Assembly: GCA_026770585.1 (NCBI GenBank)
Contig: MU646625.1
Coordinates: forward strand, 364,482-386,780
Source: Baffinella frigidus
Lineage: Eukaryota > Cryptophyceae > Cryptomonadales > Baffinellaceae
Length of the DNA stretch: 22,299 nucleotides
Direction: 5' to 3'
Positions 7,654 to 15,115 of this stretch are shown here, piece by piece (position 1 is the first letter of the stretch; every line of letters begins with the position of its first letter). The translations under genes were made by a program, and so were the position numbers. The notes beneath the pieces are model-generated. The model saw only the letters and a list, made by a program, of their open reading frames with translations. It made no database searches and had not been told where the DNA came from.

Positions 7654-7774
7654 GCTCCCACCCACTGAACCTCCCTTTCGATCTTGGCCTGAAAACTTGA
7701 AAAGTGCTAAAACTGGGTTTATACGGAGGGTTAAAGTCACCTCCTCTCTCCGGATTATTCGGTCGATGGTTGTG

Positions 7775-7872
7775 GAGTCGATGACGCTGGGCGTGAGGGA
7801 TCTGTCGGCGATCGGGGCGCCACTGGACCTGCTGCTCCCGCTCGCCGCCACCCGCAACACCGCCGCCCACTC
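7775..7872 (+). CDS. Copy C of the LGVRDLSAIG exon
   Basis: GTGGAGTCGATGACGCTGGG begins a frame MTLGVRDLSAIGAPLDLLLP then LAATRNTAAHSCQK. It matches copy B at most residues with mainly synonymous or conservative changes. Copies B and C could be alternative exons or a duplicate still under constraint. Confidence 0.4.
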
Positions 7873-7879
7873 ATGCCAA

Positions 7880-8262
7880 AAGCTTCCGCTAGTGGACTCC
7901 CTAGGTGGTCCGCTGGCGAGGGACTTACAGGCTCTAAAATGATTTTAAAAGCAATTTCAGGACTTCAAAACCCTAAATTGTTTTCCATTATAAATTTTGT
8001 ACGGATTCGCGTCCAAACAAGGGGTTCGCTGGCGAAAGCTTTTTGCATGACCATCACGTCTGCTCCCTCAACCCTGCTCACTTTTAAATGCCCACATCGT
8101 CACGGTCATGGCCGACTTTGTTTTTGGTTCGATTCGACGCCATTGCTCACTATTACATGCCCACATGTGTACGGTTGTGAAATTTTATTTGTATCAATGT
8201 TTTTATTCGTTTTGTCAATTTTTCACTCCCCACTTTGAGCAAAGTCGTGCCTGTCATGATTG
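7880..8262 (+). other. Spacer between exon families
   Basis: CGAGGGACTTACAG|GCTCTAAAATG resembles an acceptor, and CTCACTTTTAAATGCCCACA is echoed by CTCACTATTACATGCCCACA about 65 bp on. No confident coding block is present. Confidence 0.35.
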
Positions 8263-8465
8263 GTTCTCGGCAAAATCCGCGACTGTCTCGAAGACTCTCG
8301 AGAAGCAGTCGCCGAAGGCCACATTTTCGCGTCGTTTCATCTTCAAAGCATTAACACAGGCTTCTTTTACACACACTCGGCTATTTTAAAAACCATGTTG
8401 TCGGGATAGGTTTTCGGCAAGATCCGAGAGTGTCTCGAGGACTCTCGGGAAGCAATCGCCGCCAT
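8263..8465 (+). pseudogene. Copies 1 and 2 of the GKIRECLEDSREAI exon
   Basis: Copy 1 (8263-8319) reads VLGKIRDCLEDSREAVAEG, but the base before it is T-T-G rather than an AG acceptor. Copy 2 (8410-8463) follows GGGATAG and reads VFGKIRECLEDSREAIAA, with a possible donor CCA|GTTAAG at about 8501. Differences among the three copies are mostly at codon third positions (AAA/AAG/AAC, CGC/CGA, TCT/TCC), the pattern of coding constraint. Confidence 0.5.
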
Positions 8466-8514
8466 AAGCCCAAAACATGCTTCTCGATCCTACCAGTTAA
8501 GTCTCCAGTTGAAC

Positions 8515-8610
8515 CAGACCCAAACCCTCAACTTAAACCCTAAGCCCTAAATCCTAAACTGTAAAACCCCAAAACCCTAAACCCTAAACCCTAAACCCTA
8601 AACCCTAAAC
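8515..8610 (+). repeat. Telomere-like tract upstream of exon copy 3
   Basis: Degenerate then perfect CCCTAAA units end at CTAAACCTCTCCTGATAG, an acceptor used by the block at 8623. Confidence 0.75.
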
Positions 8611-8622
8611 CTCTCCTGATAG

Positions 8623-8788
8623 GTTCTGGGCAACATCCGAGAGTGTCTCGAAGACTCCCGCGAAGCAATTGCGGAAGCGCAGCGCGTGCTGCCGCAACTA
8701 CATGTACATTATAGCGGACACGACTCCGGACGTGACTTCGCGGCTGCGAACAAGGCCGCCTCTCCTGGTACTGCACCCCCACCCCGCG
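8623..8788 (+). CDS. Copy 3 of the GKIRECLEDSREAI exon, longest frame
   Basis: After TCTCCTGATAG the frame reads VLGNIRECLEDSREAIAEAQ, then RVLPQLHVHYSGHDSGRDF and AAANKAASPGTAPPP, and stops in the following minisatellite. Possible donors are CTG|GTACTG (about 8767) and GCG|GTTAAC (about 8788). The first half is an acidic amphipathic helix. It is unassigned, with strong conservation to copies 1 and 2 over the first 18 residues. Confidence 0.45.
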
Positions 8789-8862
8789 GTTAACTTAAGT
8801 GGTTGGTTCAACTTAGGAGGTGGGTTCAACTTAACAGGTGGATTCAACTTAGCAGGTTGAGG
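8788..8862 (+). repeat. Minisatellite, about 20 bp x 3.5
   Basis: GGTTCAACTTAGGAGGTGGG / GGTTCAACTTAACAGGTGGA / TTCAACTTAGCAGGTT are tandem variants. Confidence 0.8.
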
Positions 8863-9287
8863 GGCTGTCTTGAGAGGGATCCAAGTCTTCCCAAACGCGT
8901 GGCTTGGGTAAGCCGATGAGCAGAGCGTGTTATCTAAACGCAACCACTGCACCTCAAACCCTGAACCCTGCATACAGCTTCGGGCTACCGCGTCAGGTAC
9001 ATCTTTGGACTCCACTCACAAGACTACAGGGGACACTTTTGAACCGGAATTGGATCTGTTTCTTCACTCTGTATTGGAAATTGGTCACGTTATCCCCGGA
9101 TATCCAGGGACGACGTACCCCGTAGCCTTTTGAGCGCCTGACGCCTCACGTACTCACGCGGACCGTAGTCCAGAGCTGCCGTACTAGTGTTTTTGAGGGT
9201 TTCAGGTCTAGTAGTGTTTTTGAGGGTTCCAGGTGTAGTAGTGTTTGTGTAGGGTGATGTTGCCCTGAAGTGGAGGCGTGAATGCAG
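8863..9287 (+). other. Spacer with short repeats
   Basis: CATACAG|CTTCGGGCTACCGCGTCAG|GTACAT (about 8971-8996) could be a 21-nt micro-exon; its donor context is echoed at 9472-9485. At 9184-9248, GTAGTGTTTTTGAGGGTT-like units form a 28-bp tandem repeat. Nothing else is supportable. Confidence 0.3.
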
Positions 9288-9317
9288 GAGTGGATGCGTC
9301 AGGCTCAGATCCTCCAG
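9288..9317 (+). CDS. Short exon-like block EWMRQAQILQ
   Basis: The 30-nt block lies between GTGAATGCAG and CTCCAG|GTTAAA. It reads EWMRQAQILQ. Its beginning is a tandem copy of 9387-9476 (both start GTGAATGCAG|GAG and share GCAGGCTCAG or GTCAGGCTCAG). It could be spliced in frame to that block or be its decayed copy. Confidence 0.35.
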
Positions 9318-9386
9318 GTTAAAGACAATAACCCTCAACACAAAGACCACACCCTAACCCCTCAACCCGTTTCCCCGTGAATGCAG

Positions 9387-9476
9387 GAGGCGGAGGAGCA
9401 GACGCAGCAGGCTCAGAACACGGAAAAGAGGGCGAGGAGGAGCCACTGTCACGTGAACATCAAGACGACTCGTCAG
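9387..9476 (+). CDS. Exon-like block EAEEQTQQAQNTEKRARR
   Basis: The 90-nt block is flanked by acceptor GTGAATGCAG and donor CGTCAG|GTGCAC. It reads EAEEQTQQAQNTEKRARR then SHCHVNIKTTRQ. It is highly charged, Gln/Glu/Arg-rich, probably coiled coil followed by a basic stretch. The 68-bp interval from 9318 to 9386 contains telomere-like units (CCCTAACCCCTCAACCC), a further short example of the heptamer-bearing intron. Confidence 0.45.
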
Positions 9477-9783
9477 GTGCACGTCCCACGGACTGTCTCT
9501 TGCCATTTGACATGATCCAGCCTGGATGGAACATTATGGTATTTTGAGCATTCTTAAGTCAACTCCCCTTGGAGATGGCGCCACAATGTGGCGCCCCCGT
9601 GATGAATGGATCTAGTACAAAAAGGTTTAATATGTATTTTAGTGGTATAAATCATGTCACCTTTTGCGATAGAGGGTTATTCGGGATTGGCCGCAAGTCC
9701 CCTCCAGGGTGGATCCCCCCCCTGAGTCGCCGAAACGAGCAGTCCACGCTTCTTGGCTATCTGGACCTTTTCCTGGTACACGA
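9477..9783. other. Unassigned spacer
   Basis: A 101-codon frame starts at 9569 and runs through the following MITE; its amino-acid order resembles nothing I know, and half of it is MITE sequence. A small palindrome ATGGCGCCACAATGTGGCGC lies at about 9575. Confidence 0.4.
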
Positions 9784-9915
9784 CACACAGTGGGCTTCGA
9801 AAGAACTTTTAGCCAGATATTTGGTCGAAATATCGGTTAATATGATGTATTTGTACGGAGCAATTGTTAATTAGTACCACGAAAATAGATGGATCGATGT
9901 GCGAAGCCCACTGTG
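9784..9915. mobile_element. MITE with CACAGTGGGCTTCG termini, copy 2
   Basis: A 132-bp element with termini ACACAGTGGGCTTCGAA and GCGAAGCCCACTGTGT. The interior aligns with the reverse complement of 1372-1492 (GGTCGAAAT, GAGCAATT, TAGTACCACGA). It has no open frame of its own. Confidence 0.75.
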
Positions 9916-10134
9916 TCGGAAGCTGCCAATTCCTTTTAGAGCGCTGCCCACCGAGACAAAAGTCGAGAGTGGAACGTCTCAAAGCAAAAGTGGAACCTCC
10001 GTTAACTTAAGGTAACGGTGGATTTCGATATCGCCATGTGCGAGAACCTGCGCGCTTTGGTCACAGCCGCACTGACAGGGGAGTGTTGACTAAACCAGTA
10101 TAGCCACCTGTCTTTTAGTCAACCCTCGCACTGA

Positions 10135-10372
10135 CGACGAACGCCACAAACAGGAACCTCGGCGGACCACTCCACAAACGACAACTCGCCCAACTCTGCG
10201 ATCGAAGACGCTTCTGCGAACAACAACGCCGCCGCGAACGAAGCCCCCGCGCACGTGCGCAGCGCTCGTGCGTGGAGCTGCAGCTCCGCGGAGAAAAAAG
10301 TCAACTCGGAGGAGCTTCTTCGTTTGCAGACGCTCGAGATGCGTGGGGGGAGCGCGGCGCTTGAGGCAACCC
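10135..10372 (+). CDS. Coding-like block with EKKVNSEELLRLQTLEM
   Basis: The frame open from 10135 has strong third-position GC from CAAACAG (about 10152) on. It reads GTSADHSTNDNSPNSAIEDA, a low-complexity Asn/Ala stretch, then HVRSARAW and EKKVNSEELLRLQTLEM, a helical end. It runs straight into the (CCCTGCA)n tract, where the reading frame continues as a meaningless Pro/Thr/Leu repeat, so a splice donor must lie earlier (candidates GAGATGC|GTGGGG or a GC donor GAG|GCAACC). Function is unknown. The spacer at 9916-10134 shows nothing. Confidence 0.4.
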
Positions 10373-10374
10373 TT

Positions 10375-10672
10375 GCACCCTGCACCCTGCACCCTGCACC
10401 CTGCACCCTGCACCCTGCACCCTGCACCCTGCACCCTACACCCTACACCCTACACCCTACACCCTACACCCTGCNNNNNNNNNNCCCTGCACCCTGCACC
10501 CTGCACCCTGCACCCTACACCCTACACCCTACACCCTACACCCTACACCCTGCACCCTACACCCTACACCTTGCACACTACTCCCTGAACCCCAAACCCC
10601 AAACCCCAAACCCCAAACCCCAAACCCCACACCCCAAAACCCCAAACCCAAACCCCAAACCCCAAACCCAAT
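10375..10672 (+). repeat. Telomere-like array CCCTGCA / CCCTACA / CCCCAAA
   Basis: Higher-order blocks are visible: (CCCTGCA)n then (CCCTACA)n, a gap, the same order again, then (CCCCAAA)n, ending AATCCAG|GCGTC, a possible acceptor. Block-wise homogenisation indicates recent slippage or unequal exchange. Confidence 0.9.
10475..10484. other. Assembly gap (Ns)
   Basis: Ten unknown bases lie inside the heptamer array. The sequence right of the gap repeats that on the left, so the true array length is uncertain. Confidence 1.
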
Positions 10673-10799
10673 CCAGGCGTCTCTCGGGAGTTTAAACGAT
10701 TCTCCGACATACTCAAAAGACGCGTCCTCCCTTCACAATGATGGGAAATCGGGGGGGCGGAGGAGACAGGAAGGGGGGCGGGATCGGGGGGGGGGGGTT

Positions 10800-10897
10800 G
10801 AGAGCATTGGAGAGCTGTTGGAGCGGGCGGCGAAGGGGTTGGTGAAGGGGGAGGTGGAAGTGCGGGCGCTTGCTGGGATCTGCTCCCAGAAGGAGAG
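10800..10897 (+). CDS. Copy 1 of the GLVKGEVEVRALAGICSQKE exon
   Basis: The block reads ESIGELLERAAKGLVKGE then VEVRALAGICSQKE and ends at donor GAGAG|GTGCAA (10898). It is regular helical coding-like sequence with good codon bias, preceded by G-rich low-complexity sequence, so the 5' end is unclear. It is not assigned to a family. Copies 2 and 3 follow at 11.30 and 11.48 kb. Confidence 0.45.
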
Positions 10898-11297
10898 GTG
10901 CAAGTGCCTCCTTTGATATTTCGTTTTGTGCTATCTGGCAGGTGTCATTTGCTCTCCCTTATCTGCCGAAACCGGAGTGTATTTATCTCTTATCTTAGGA
11001 AATTCTTCAAGGAAAGGCGGTGGTGCAGATGAGGGTTTCCCGGTCCTAAAAACATCAGAGTTTGCTCGGATCGTTAAGCTCAATTTGTTGAGCTTAGCGA
11101 GCCTGAAAAGCTGGTTATTTTTCTAAAAAGAAACCGTTCTGGGGCGGCCATGCCCAAAAATGTAAAATTTGACTTTTTCGCCGTTTTCCATCTCAGGATG
11201 ACGCAGGCAGATCAGGGATAGCTTTACCATAGCACAAAATTCACCCCTCAGATAGAAAAAGGTGGCTTAAAATAAATATATGTATGTATGAGATTCT
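10898..11297. other. Intron-like spacer
   Basis: It is AT-richer, and CACCATAGCACAA-type words (about 11228) match the spacer at 4.84 kb. GTTAAGCTCAATTTGTTGAG then CTTAGC is a small hairpin. No gene is seen. Confidence 0.4.
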
Positions 11298-11550
11298 TTG
11301 GGGGTTGGTGAAGGGAGAGGTGGAAGTGTGGGCTTTCGATGGGATCTGCACCCAGAAGGAGAGCTCTGAACCCTCAACCCTTTAATGGAGCCTAAACCCT
11401 TGAACCCTATACCCTAGGAGAGGTTTGAACCTTACACACCTTTCAAAACCCTACTCCGAAGAAGATAGCAAGAAGGTTTTTTGGGTTGGTGAAGGGGGGG
11501 GGGTAGAAGTGCGGGCTCTCGCTGGGATCTGCTCGCAGAAGGAGAGGTCT
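11298..11550 (+). pseudogene. Copies 2 and 3 of the GLVKGEVEVRALAGICSQKE exon
   Basis: Copy 2 (about 11302-11363) reads LVKGEVEVWAFDGICTQKE but has lost the donor (GAGAG|CTCTG). Copy 3 (about 11483-11545) has a run of Gs that replaces GGGAG yet keeps VEVRALAGICSQKE and the donor GAGAG|GTCTCA. The sequences after each copy (AACCCTCAACCC... and AGGTTTGAAC...) are also related, so the unit includes flanks. Confidence 0.5.
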
Positions 11551-11703
11551 CAACTCTAACCCATGAAATCATATACGAGAGGTTTGAACTCTCAACCCTT
11601 AAACCATGTATGGCAGGCTGTGAGAATCCTTGAGGCAATCCGTCCACGGCAACATTTGCCGTTGAGAGCAACATTTGGCGTGGGCGGCAATTTGTGACGA
11701 CGT

Positions 11704-11764
11704 GTGGTGGGCAGAGCGAGCTACTCGCTGGCGCGCGAGTTCGTCCGCGTCCACGAGACCCTCA
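11704..11764 (+). CDS. Exon-like block YSLAREFVRVHETL
   Basis: A possible acceptor GTGGGCAG (about 11712) precedes a frame reading ASYSLAREFVRVHETL, ending ACCCTCA|GTACTC (donor at 11765, phase 1). Joining to 11909 continues in phase as KPLSSLLGARIKAE, giving an uninterrupted helical segment. The intervening 144 bp are mostly CCCCAAA and CCCAAAA units. Confidence 0.4.
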
Positions 11765-11908
11765 GTACTCCCCTACCCTTCTCCTTCTTCCTCAGTACTC
11801 CCCTACTCATACCCAAACCCCAAACCCCAAACCCCAAACCCCAAACCCCAAACCCCAAACCCCAAACCCAAAACCCAAAACCCAAAACCCAAAACCCGAT
11901 CATAGCAG
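11765..11908 (+). repeat. Apparent intron filled by CCCCAAA units
   Basis: A duplicated CTCAGTACTCCCCTAC (about 11761 and 11791) at the donor side is followed by about 12 CCCCAAA / CCCAAAA units, then GATCATAGCAG as acceptor. Open frames joined on each side are in phase. Confidence 0.5.
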
Positions 11909-11955
11909 AACCGCTGTCGAGCCTACTAGGCGCGCGAATAAAAGCTGAGACCGAC
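11909..11955 (+). CDS. Exon-like block KPLSSLLGARIKAE
   Basis: From 11909, with one base from the upstream block, the frame reads KPLSSLLGARIKAET. The 3' end is not defined; the frame stays open to about 11985 through Ser-rich codons. It is single copy. Support comes from splice signals and phase. Confidence 0.35.
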
Positions 11956-12076
11956 CCTTCTCCTTCTTCTTATTTGTTACTCTGAAGTATGGAGATGAGT
12001 GATCCAGATGTCTGTGAGCCTCAAGGTTCACGACTGTCCACTCAGTTGTTTGGCTTGCTCAGCGGGACCGAAGGAA

Positions 12077-12300
12077 TCTCTCTCTCTCCCCATCTTCTCT
12101 CTCTCGCTACCTCTCTCTCCCGCTCTCTCTCGCTACCTCTCTCCCGCTCTCTCGCGCGCTCTCTCTCTCTTGCTCTCTCTCTCTCTCGCTACCTCTCTCT
12201 CTCGCGCGCGCTCTCTCTATCTCTCTCTCTCTCTATCTATCTCTCTCTCTCTCTATCACTCGCGCCCTCTCAATCACCCGCTATCTCTCTCTCATCGAGA
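12077..12300. repeat. (CT)n microsatellite with CTCGCTAC interruptions
   Basis: About 220 bp of CTCTCT with CGCTAC and CGCG interruptions. It lies between two copies of the GGACCGAAGGA / GGTCCGAAGGA block, apparently grown out of an exon copy. Confidence 0.95.
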
Positions 12301-12325
12301 CTGAGTCGCTTTACTCATGCCGCAG

Positions 12326-12389
12326 GTCCGAAGGAGTTCGCATCGCCCTCACCATGGCTTGCTGAACGCGCCGAGACCCTTCGCAGAAG
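12326..12389 (+). CDS. Exon-like block PKEFASPSPWLAERAETL
   Basis: Acceptor CATGCCGCAG (12316-12325) is followed by a frame reading PKEFASPSPWLAERAETLRR and a donor CAGAAG|GTACCG (12390). A decayed copy is at about 12052-12085 (TTGCTCAGCGGGACCGAAGG). No family is recognised. Confidence 0.35.
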
Positions 12390-12555
12390 GTACCGGAGTT
12401 CCCCGCAATTACTCGCCCCGGGGTTCCCCGCAGTTGTTGATGCTCTGACCTTCCCGCCTTTCCCGAGGCGGGCCTCTCCGTCCCGAAGCGGGCCTATCTC
12501 AGTTCCTGAGGCGGATGTCACCCCCTGTGCCCATGTGCAGAAAGGCAGAAAGGCA
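12390..12555. other. Spacer, GC-rich
   Basis: TTCCCGCCTTTCCCGAGGCG and CCGTCCCGAAGCGGGCC form small direct and inverted repeats. No convincing gene is present. Confidence 0.3.
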
Positions 12556-12557
12556 AG

Positions 12558-12699
12558 TTTATCCGGGGAAACCTATTTTTCTTTAGTTTGATGGCAAGGA
12601 AAATTACTACATAAATGCTTTAATATTACTAATAAGAATGAATTGTGTAGTAATTTTCCTTGCCATCAAACTAAAGAAAAATAGGTTTCCCCGGATAAA
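12558..12699. repeat. Foldback element, TTACTACAC-core family, copy 3
   Basis: The 55-bp arms are essentially perfect (12558-12612 and 12645-12699), beginning TTTATCCGGGGAAACC. The loop is ATGCTTTAATATTACTAATA, matching the loop of copy 2 (GCTTTAATATTACTAGTAA). The arms share nothing with other copies beyond GAAAATTACTACA. Confidence 0.9.
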
Positions 12700-12704
12700 A
12701 GTGC

Positions 12705-13205
12705 TATTTGATTGAGGAGTGGGGCATGTACAGCCATGCTAAGCGTCAACACGGGCAGGTTATGATCAACGTGTAACTGGTAATAATCATTGTGTTGCTT
12801 GATTGTGGTATGTGCCGCCACGCTGATCGTCAACACGGGCACAGGCTATCGGAAGAAATCAGCCAGGTGCTATGTTCATAGGCTAACGGACTAAACATGG
12901 GGTAGCTAGGCCAACGGTATTACCTACGGTAGGCCGTAGGTGCCTAGGGGGGCTCCTGCGAAAAACCCTACGGCCTACCGTAGGTAATACCGTAGGCCCA
13001 ACTACCCCATTTTTAGTCCATTGCCCTATTGATGTGGTTGAGGATTGAGGTATTCACCGCCACGCTGAGCTTCAAGATGCAGCTCCTGGACTCGTAATTT
13101 TGCATCACGGCAATCAAAAATGATCAAAACCACAATCAAAACAATAATCAAAGTGCTATTTGATTCGATCACGTGCAGTTGCGCTCAACGTCAACACGTG
13201 GCTGG
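12705..13205 (+). pseudogene. Four tandem copies of a CACGCTGA(T/G)CGTCAACACG block
   Basis: Copies at about 12712-12762, 12793-12870, 13031-13100 and 13148-13205 share GTGCTATTTGATT, then GCCACGCTGATCGTCAACAC. Best frames read AATLIVNTGTGYRKKSA before AG|GTGC (copy 2) and FTATLSFKMQLL (copy 3). Both would be beta-strand-like, but frames differ between copies, so all may be decayed. Confidence 0.35.
12876..13030. repeat. Foldback element with CCTACGGTAGG interior
   Basis: GGACTAAACATGGGGTAG...GGTATTACCTACGGTAGGCC pairs with GGCCTACCGTAGGTAATACC...CTACCCCATTTTTAGTCC. The arms are about 60 bp. It sits between copies 2 and 3 of the surrounding tandem block. Confidence 0.85.
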
Positions 13206-13500
13206 CAGGCTAGCGGAAGCAATGACGCGCGCCCCTACCTCGCCCGAATCCCGCGCATCCCCCCAGGTCCCATCCCCCACCTGCAATCCAAAACATTTCG
13301 CTCTCTCTGAGGCGGGCCCGTTTCTTAAGGCTCATAGACTTTTGTATCACTCAACTCAAGGCTCAAGGGCCTCATGTAGGACCTGTATCGAGAGTAACAT
13401 AGAAGGGGGGGTGAAGAAGCAATGACGCGTGTCCTTGCCTCGCCAGACTCCCGCACATTTCCCAAGGTCCCCTCCCCCACCCGCTTCCTCGGCACCCTAC
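13206..13500 (+). pseudogene. Tandem GC-rich units, and the inverted partner of 1.12-1.20 kb
   Basis: GGAAGCAATGACGCGCGCCC (about 13214) and GAAGCAATGACGCGTGTCCT (about 13416) head two units that continue CCCCAGGTCCCATCCCCCAC / CCCAAGGTCCCCTCCCCCAC. Two more copies follow at about 14190 and 14306. Between the first two lies the inverted copy of 1120-1201. Coding status is doubtful; frames are Pro-rich. Confidence 0.4.
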
Positions 13501-14058
13501 CCTCTGGAAGGGTTCAGGGTTTAGGGTTTAGCCGACTCTCCCCGCATTCCCACAGGCACCCTGCCCCACCCGCCCCCGCCCCTGCCATTCCTAGCCTTGC
13601 TCGGATCGCCAGGGGGCAAATGGATCGGGTAATTTATGGCTACACTACAGTTTTGTGCAGTCAGGCGCTCACAGGTTGGGCACGACTCGTACCAATTTTG
13701 GAATGCGTACCTGAATTAACAAGATCCGTTTGCCCCCCCGCTATCCGACCAAGGTGTGTGCGCTTCAGTATCACGAGCATTATGTCCTCGTCGTATGTAG
13801 GAGGTGGAGTTAGAATCCATCCGGAAAATGCTCGTATGAGCGGCCGACACGGGGTACAGTAAGTGGCACAATGCGTAGCATGTGCGGCGCTGACGCTGGT
13901 TGTTTGGCAATAAATTATCAATCTCTCCTAGTCGTACACGGCCTCCGCGGAAGCGATACTTTGGGTTTCCTGTGTATTCATTCACACTCACACACGAGCG
14001 GCGTTCCCCTCCTACCTTGACTACCCACAGATGTCTCGTCAGACTCCCGCGCATTCTA
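13501..14058. other. Unassigned spacer
   Basis: A short reversed heptamer run (GGGTTCAGGGTTTAGGGTTT, about 13509) is followed by open frames of up to 146 codons on the plus strand without recognisable motifs or clear splice signals. Confidence 0.35.
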
Positions 14059-14195
14059 ATCTCCATACAAGTATTAATCAATTGCTTTTCGGCAACGAAA
14101 ATTACTACACGATTTGCTCATAAAAGTAATAGTAGAGCGTTTGTGTAGTAAATTTCGTTGCGCTAAAAGCAATTAATTAATACTTTTCTGGAGAT
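14059..14195. repeat. Foldback element, TTACTACAC-core family, copy 4
   Basis: ATCTCCATACAAGTATTAAT...GAAAATTACTACACGA pairs with GTGTAGTAAATTTCGTTG...ATTAATACTTTTCTGGAGAT. The loop TTGCTCATAAAAGTAATAGT is a diverged version of the family loop. Confidence 0.85.
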
Positions 14196-14420
14196 GAATT
14201 CCCCGAGGTCCCCTCCCCCACCCCACCCCCCGGTACAATCCCCGCCCGCAACCCAAAACATCCCACGTGTGCGCGCCTGCCATGCCTCGCCACCGTACCC
14301 CCTGGAAGGGTAGCGATGATGCGTGTCCCTCGGCAGACTTCCCGCGTATGCCCCGAGGTTCCCTCCCCCACCCGCCCCAGCCATTCCTCGTCACGCTACC
14401 CCCTGGAAGGACAGCCCGGG
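14196..14420 (+). pseudogene. Third and fourth copies of the CCCTCCCCCACCC unit
   Basis: The units share CCCCGAGGTCCCCTCCCCCA, ...CGCCACCGTACCCCCTGGAA and GATGATGCGTGTCCCTCGGC. The fourth copy stays open as SDDACPSADFPRMPRGSLPH. The tandem structure is clear; protein status is uncertain. Confidence 0.35.
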
Positions 14421-14589
14421 AAGAGCGGTGCTGCTCAGCGCGTCTGCTATGCTTCGCGTGTGCCCCAGGCTGCCCCCAGCGCTCCGCTCAGCACGGCGAC
14501 ACGATGTTGGGCTAGCGGCACATCCGAGCCCTCCTACATGCTTGACTAGCCCTTCAGCTTCGCGACTGTTATGGCATGTGCCCTGACGT

Positions 14590-15115
14590 CGGGGGGTGGC
14601 TCGATAGGCGCTAGCCTCTTCAGGAGCGCTGAGCCTCCTCATGGCGGGTCATGTCACCCTAGAACAACATCCCTAAGCCCTGAACCCTAACCCTCACCAC
14701 CTACAACGTCAGGCTGTGGTCTTTTGAGGAGCGCGAAGCTGAGAGCGGCTTCCCACACGAGGCTATCCACACGAGGCTATCCATGCGAACAGAATAAAAG
14801 GACATTTTAAAATTTGTTGGGAAATGATCACGTTTCCGTACGGATGTCCGTACGGAAACGTGATCAAATGCTGACTTTTGGCGTGTTTCCTGGGCAATAA
14901 TCCAATAATTAACTTATGAATCTGTTTGCATGGATAGCCTCGTGTGGTCCGCTGGTTCATGCCGGAATAAAAAGGGCACACACCCGTATGCCATTTTAAT
15001 GGCATACAGGTGTATGAATGGCATACATCCGTGTGGCGTTTACCCTGACCTTGGACCCTGACGCGTGTCCCAGGGAGTGCAGGCGCTAGCGTCTTCGGGC
15101 GCGCTGAGCAGGTTC
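14590..15115 (+). pseudogene. Decayed copies of the QALASSGALS exon
   Basis: GGCGCTAGCCTCTTCAGGAG then CGCTGAGCC (about 14608), GTGGTCTTTTGAGGAGCGCG (about 14717) and GTGCAGGCGCTAGCGTCTTC (about 15078) are related to the fuller block at 15225. The middle copy is preceded by a short CCCTAACCCT tract and an AACGTCAG acceptor. Confidence 0.4.
14767..14947. mobile_element. MITE-like element with an inner perfect hairpin
   Basis: Terminal inverted repeats are CCACACGAGGCTATCCATGC and its complement (14767-14792, 14921-14947). The first 16 bases are also duplicated just outside at 14753. Inside lies a 42-bp palindrome (14825-14866) with TGATCACGTTTCCGTACGGA arms and a 2-base loop. Just after it, GGCATACAGGTGTATG / GGCATACATCC repeats occur at 14974-15035. 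Confidence 0.8.

Noticed and set aside
9569-9874. 101-codon ORF as a real gene
   Set aside because: It runs across a MITE boundary and lacks any recognisable motif.
10255-10695. 146-codon ORF with repeated APCTLHPTPYTLHP
   Set aside because: Only the first ~40 codons look coding; the rest is translation of heptamer repeats and crosses the N gap.
11989-12591. 200-codon Ser/Leu-rich ORF
   Set aside because: Most of it is the (CT)n tract; only the PKEFASPSP segment near its end has coding character.
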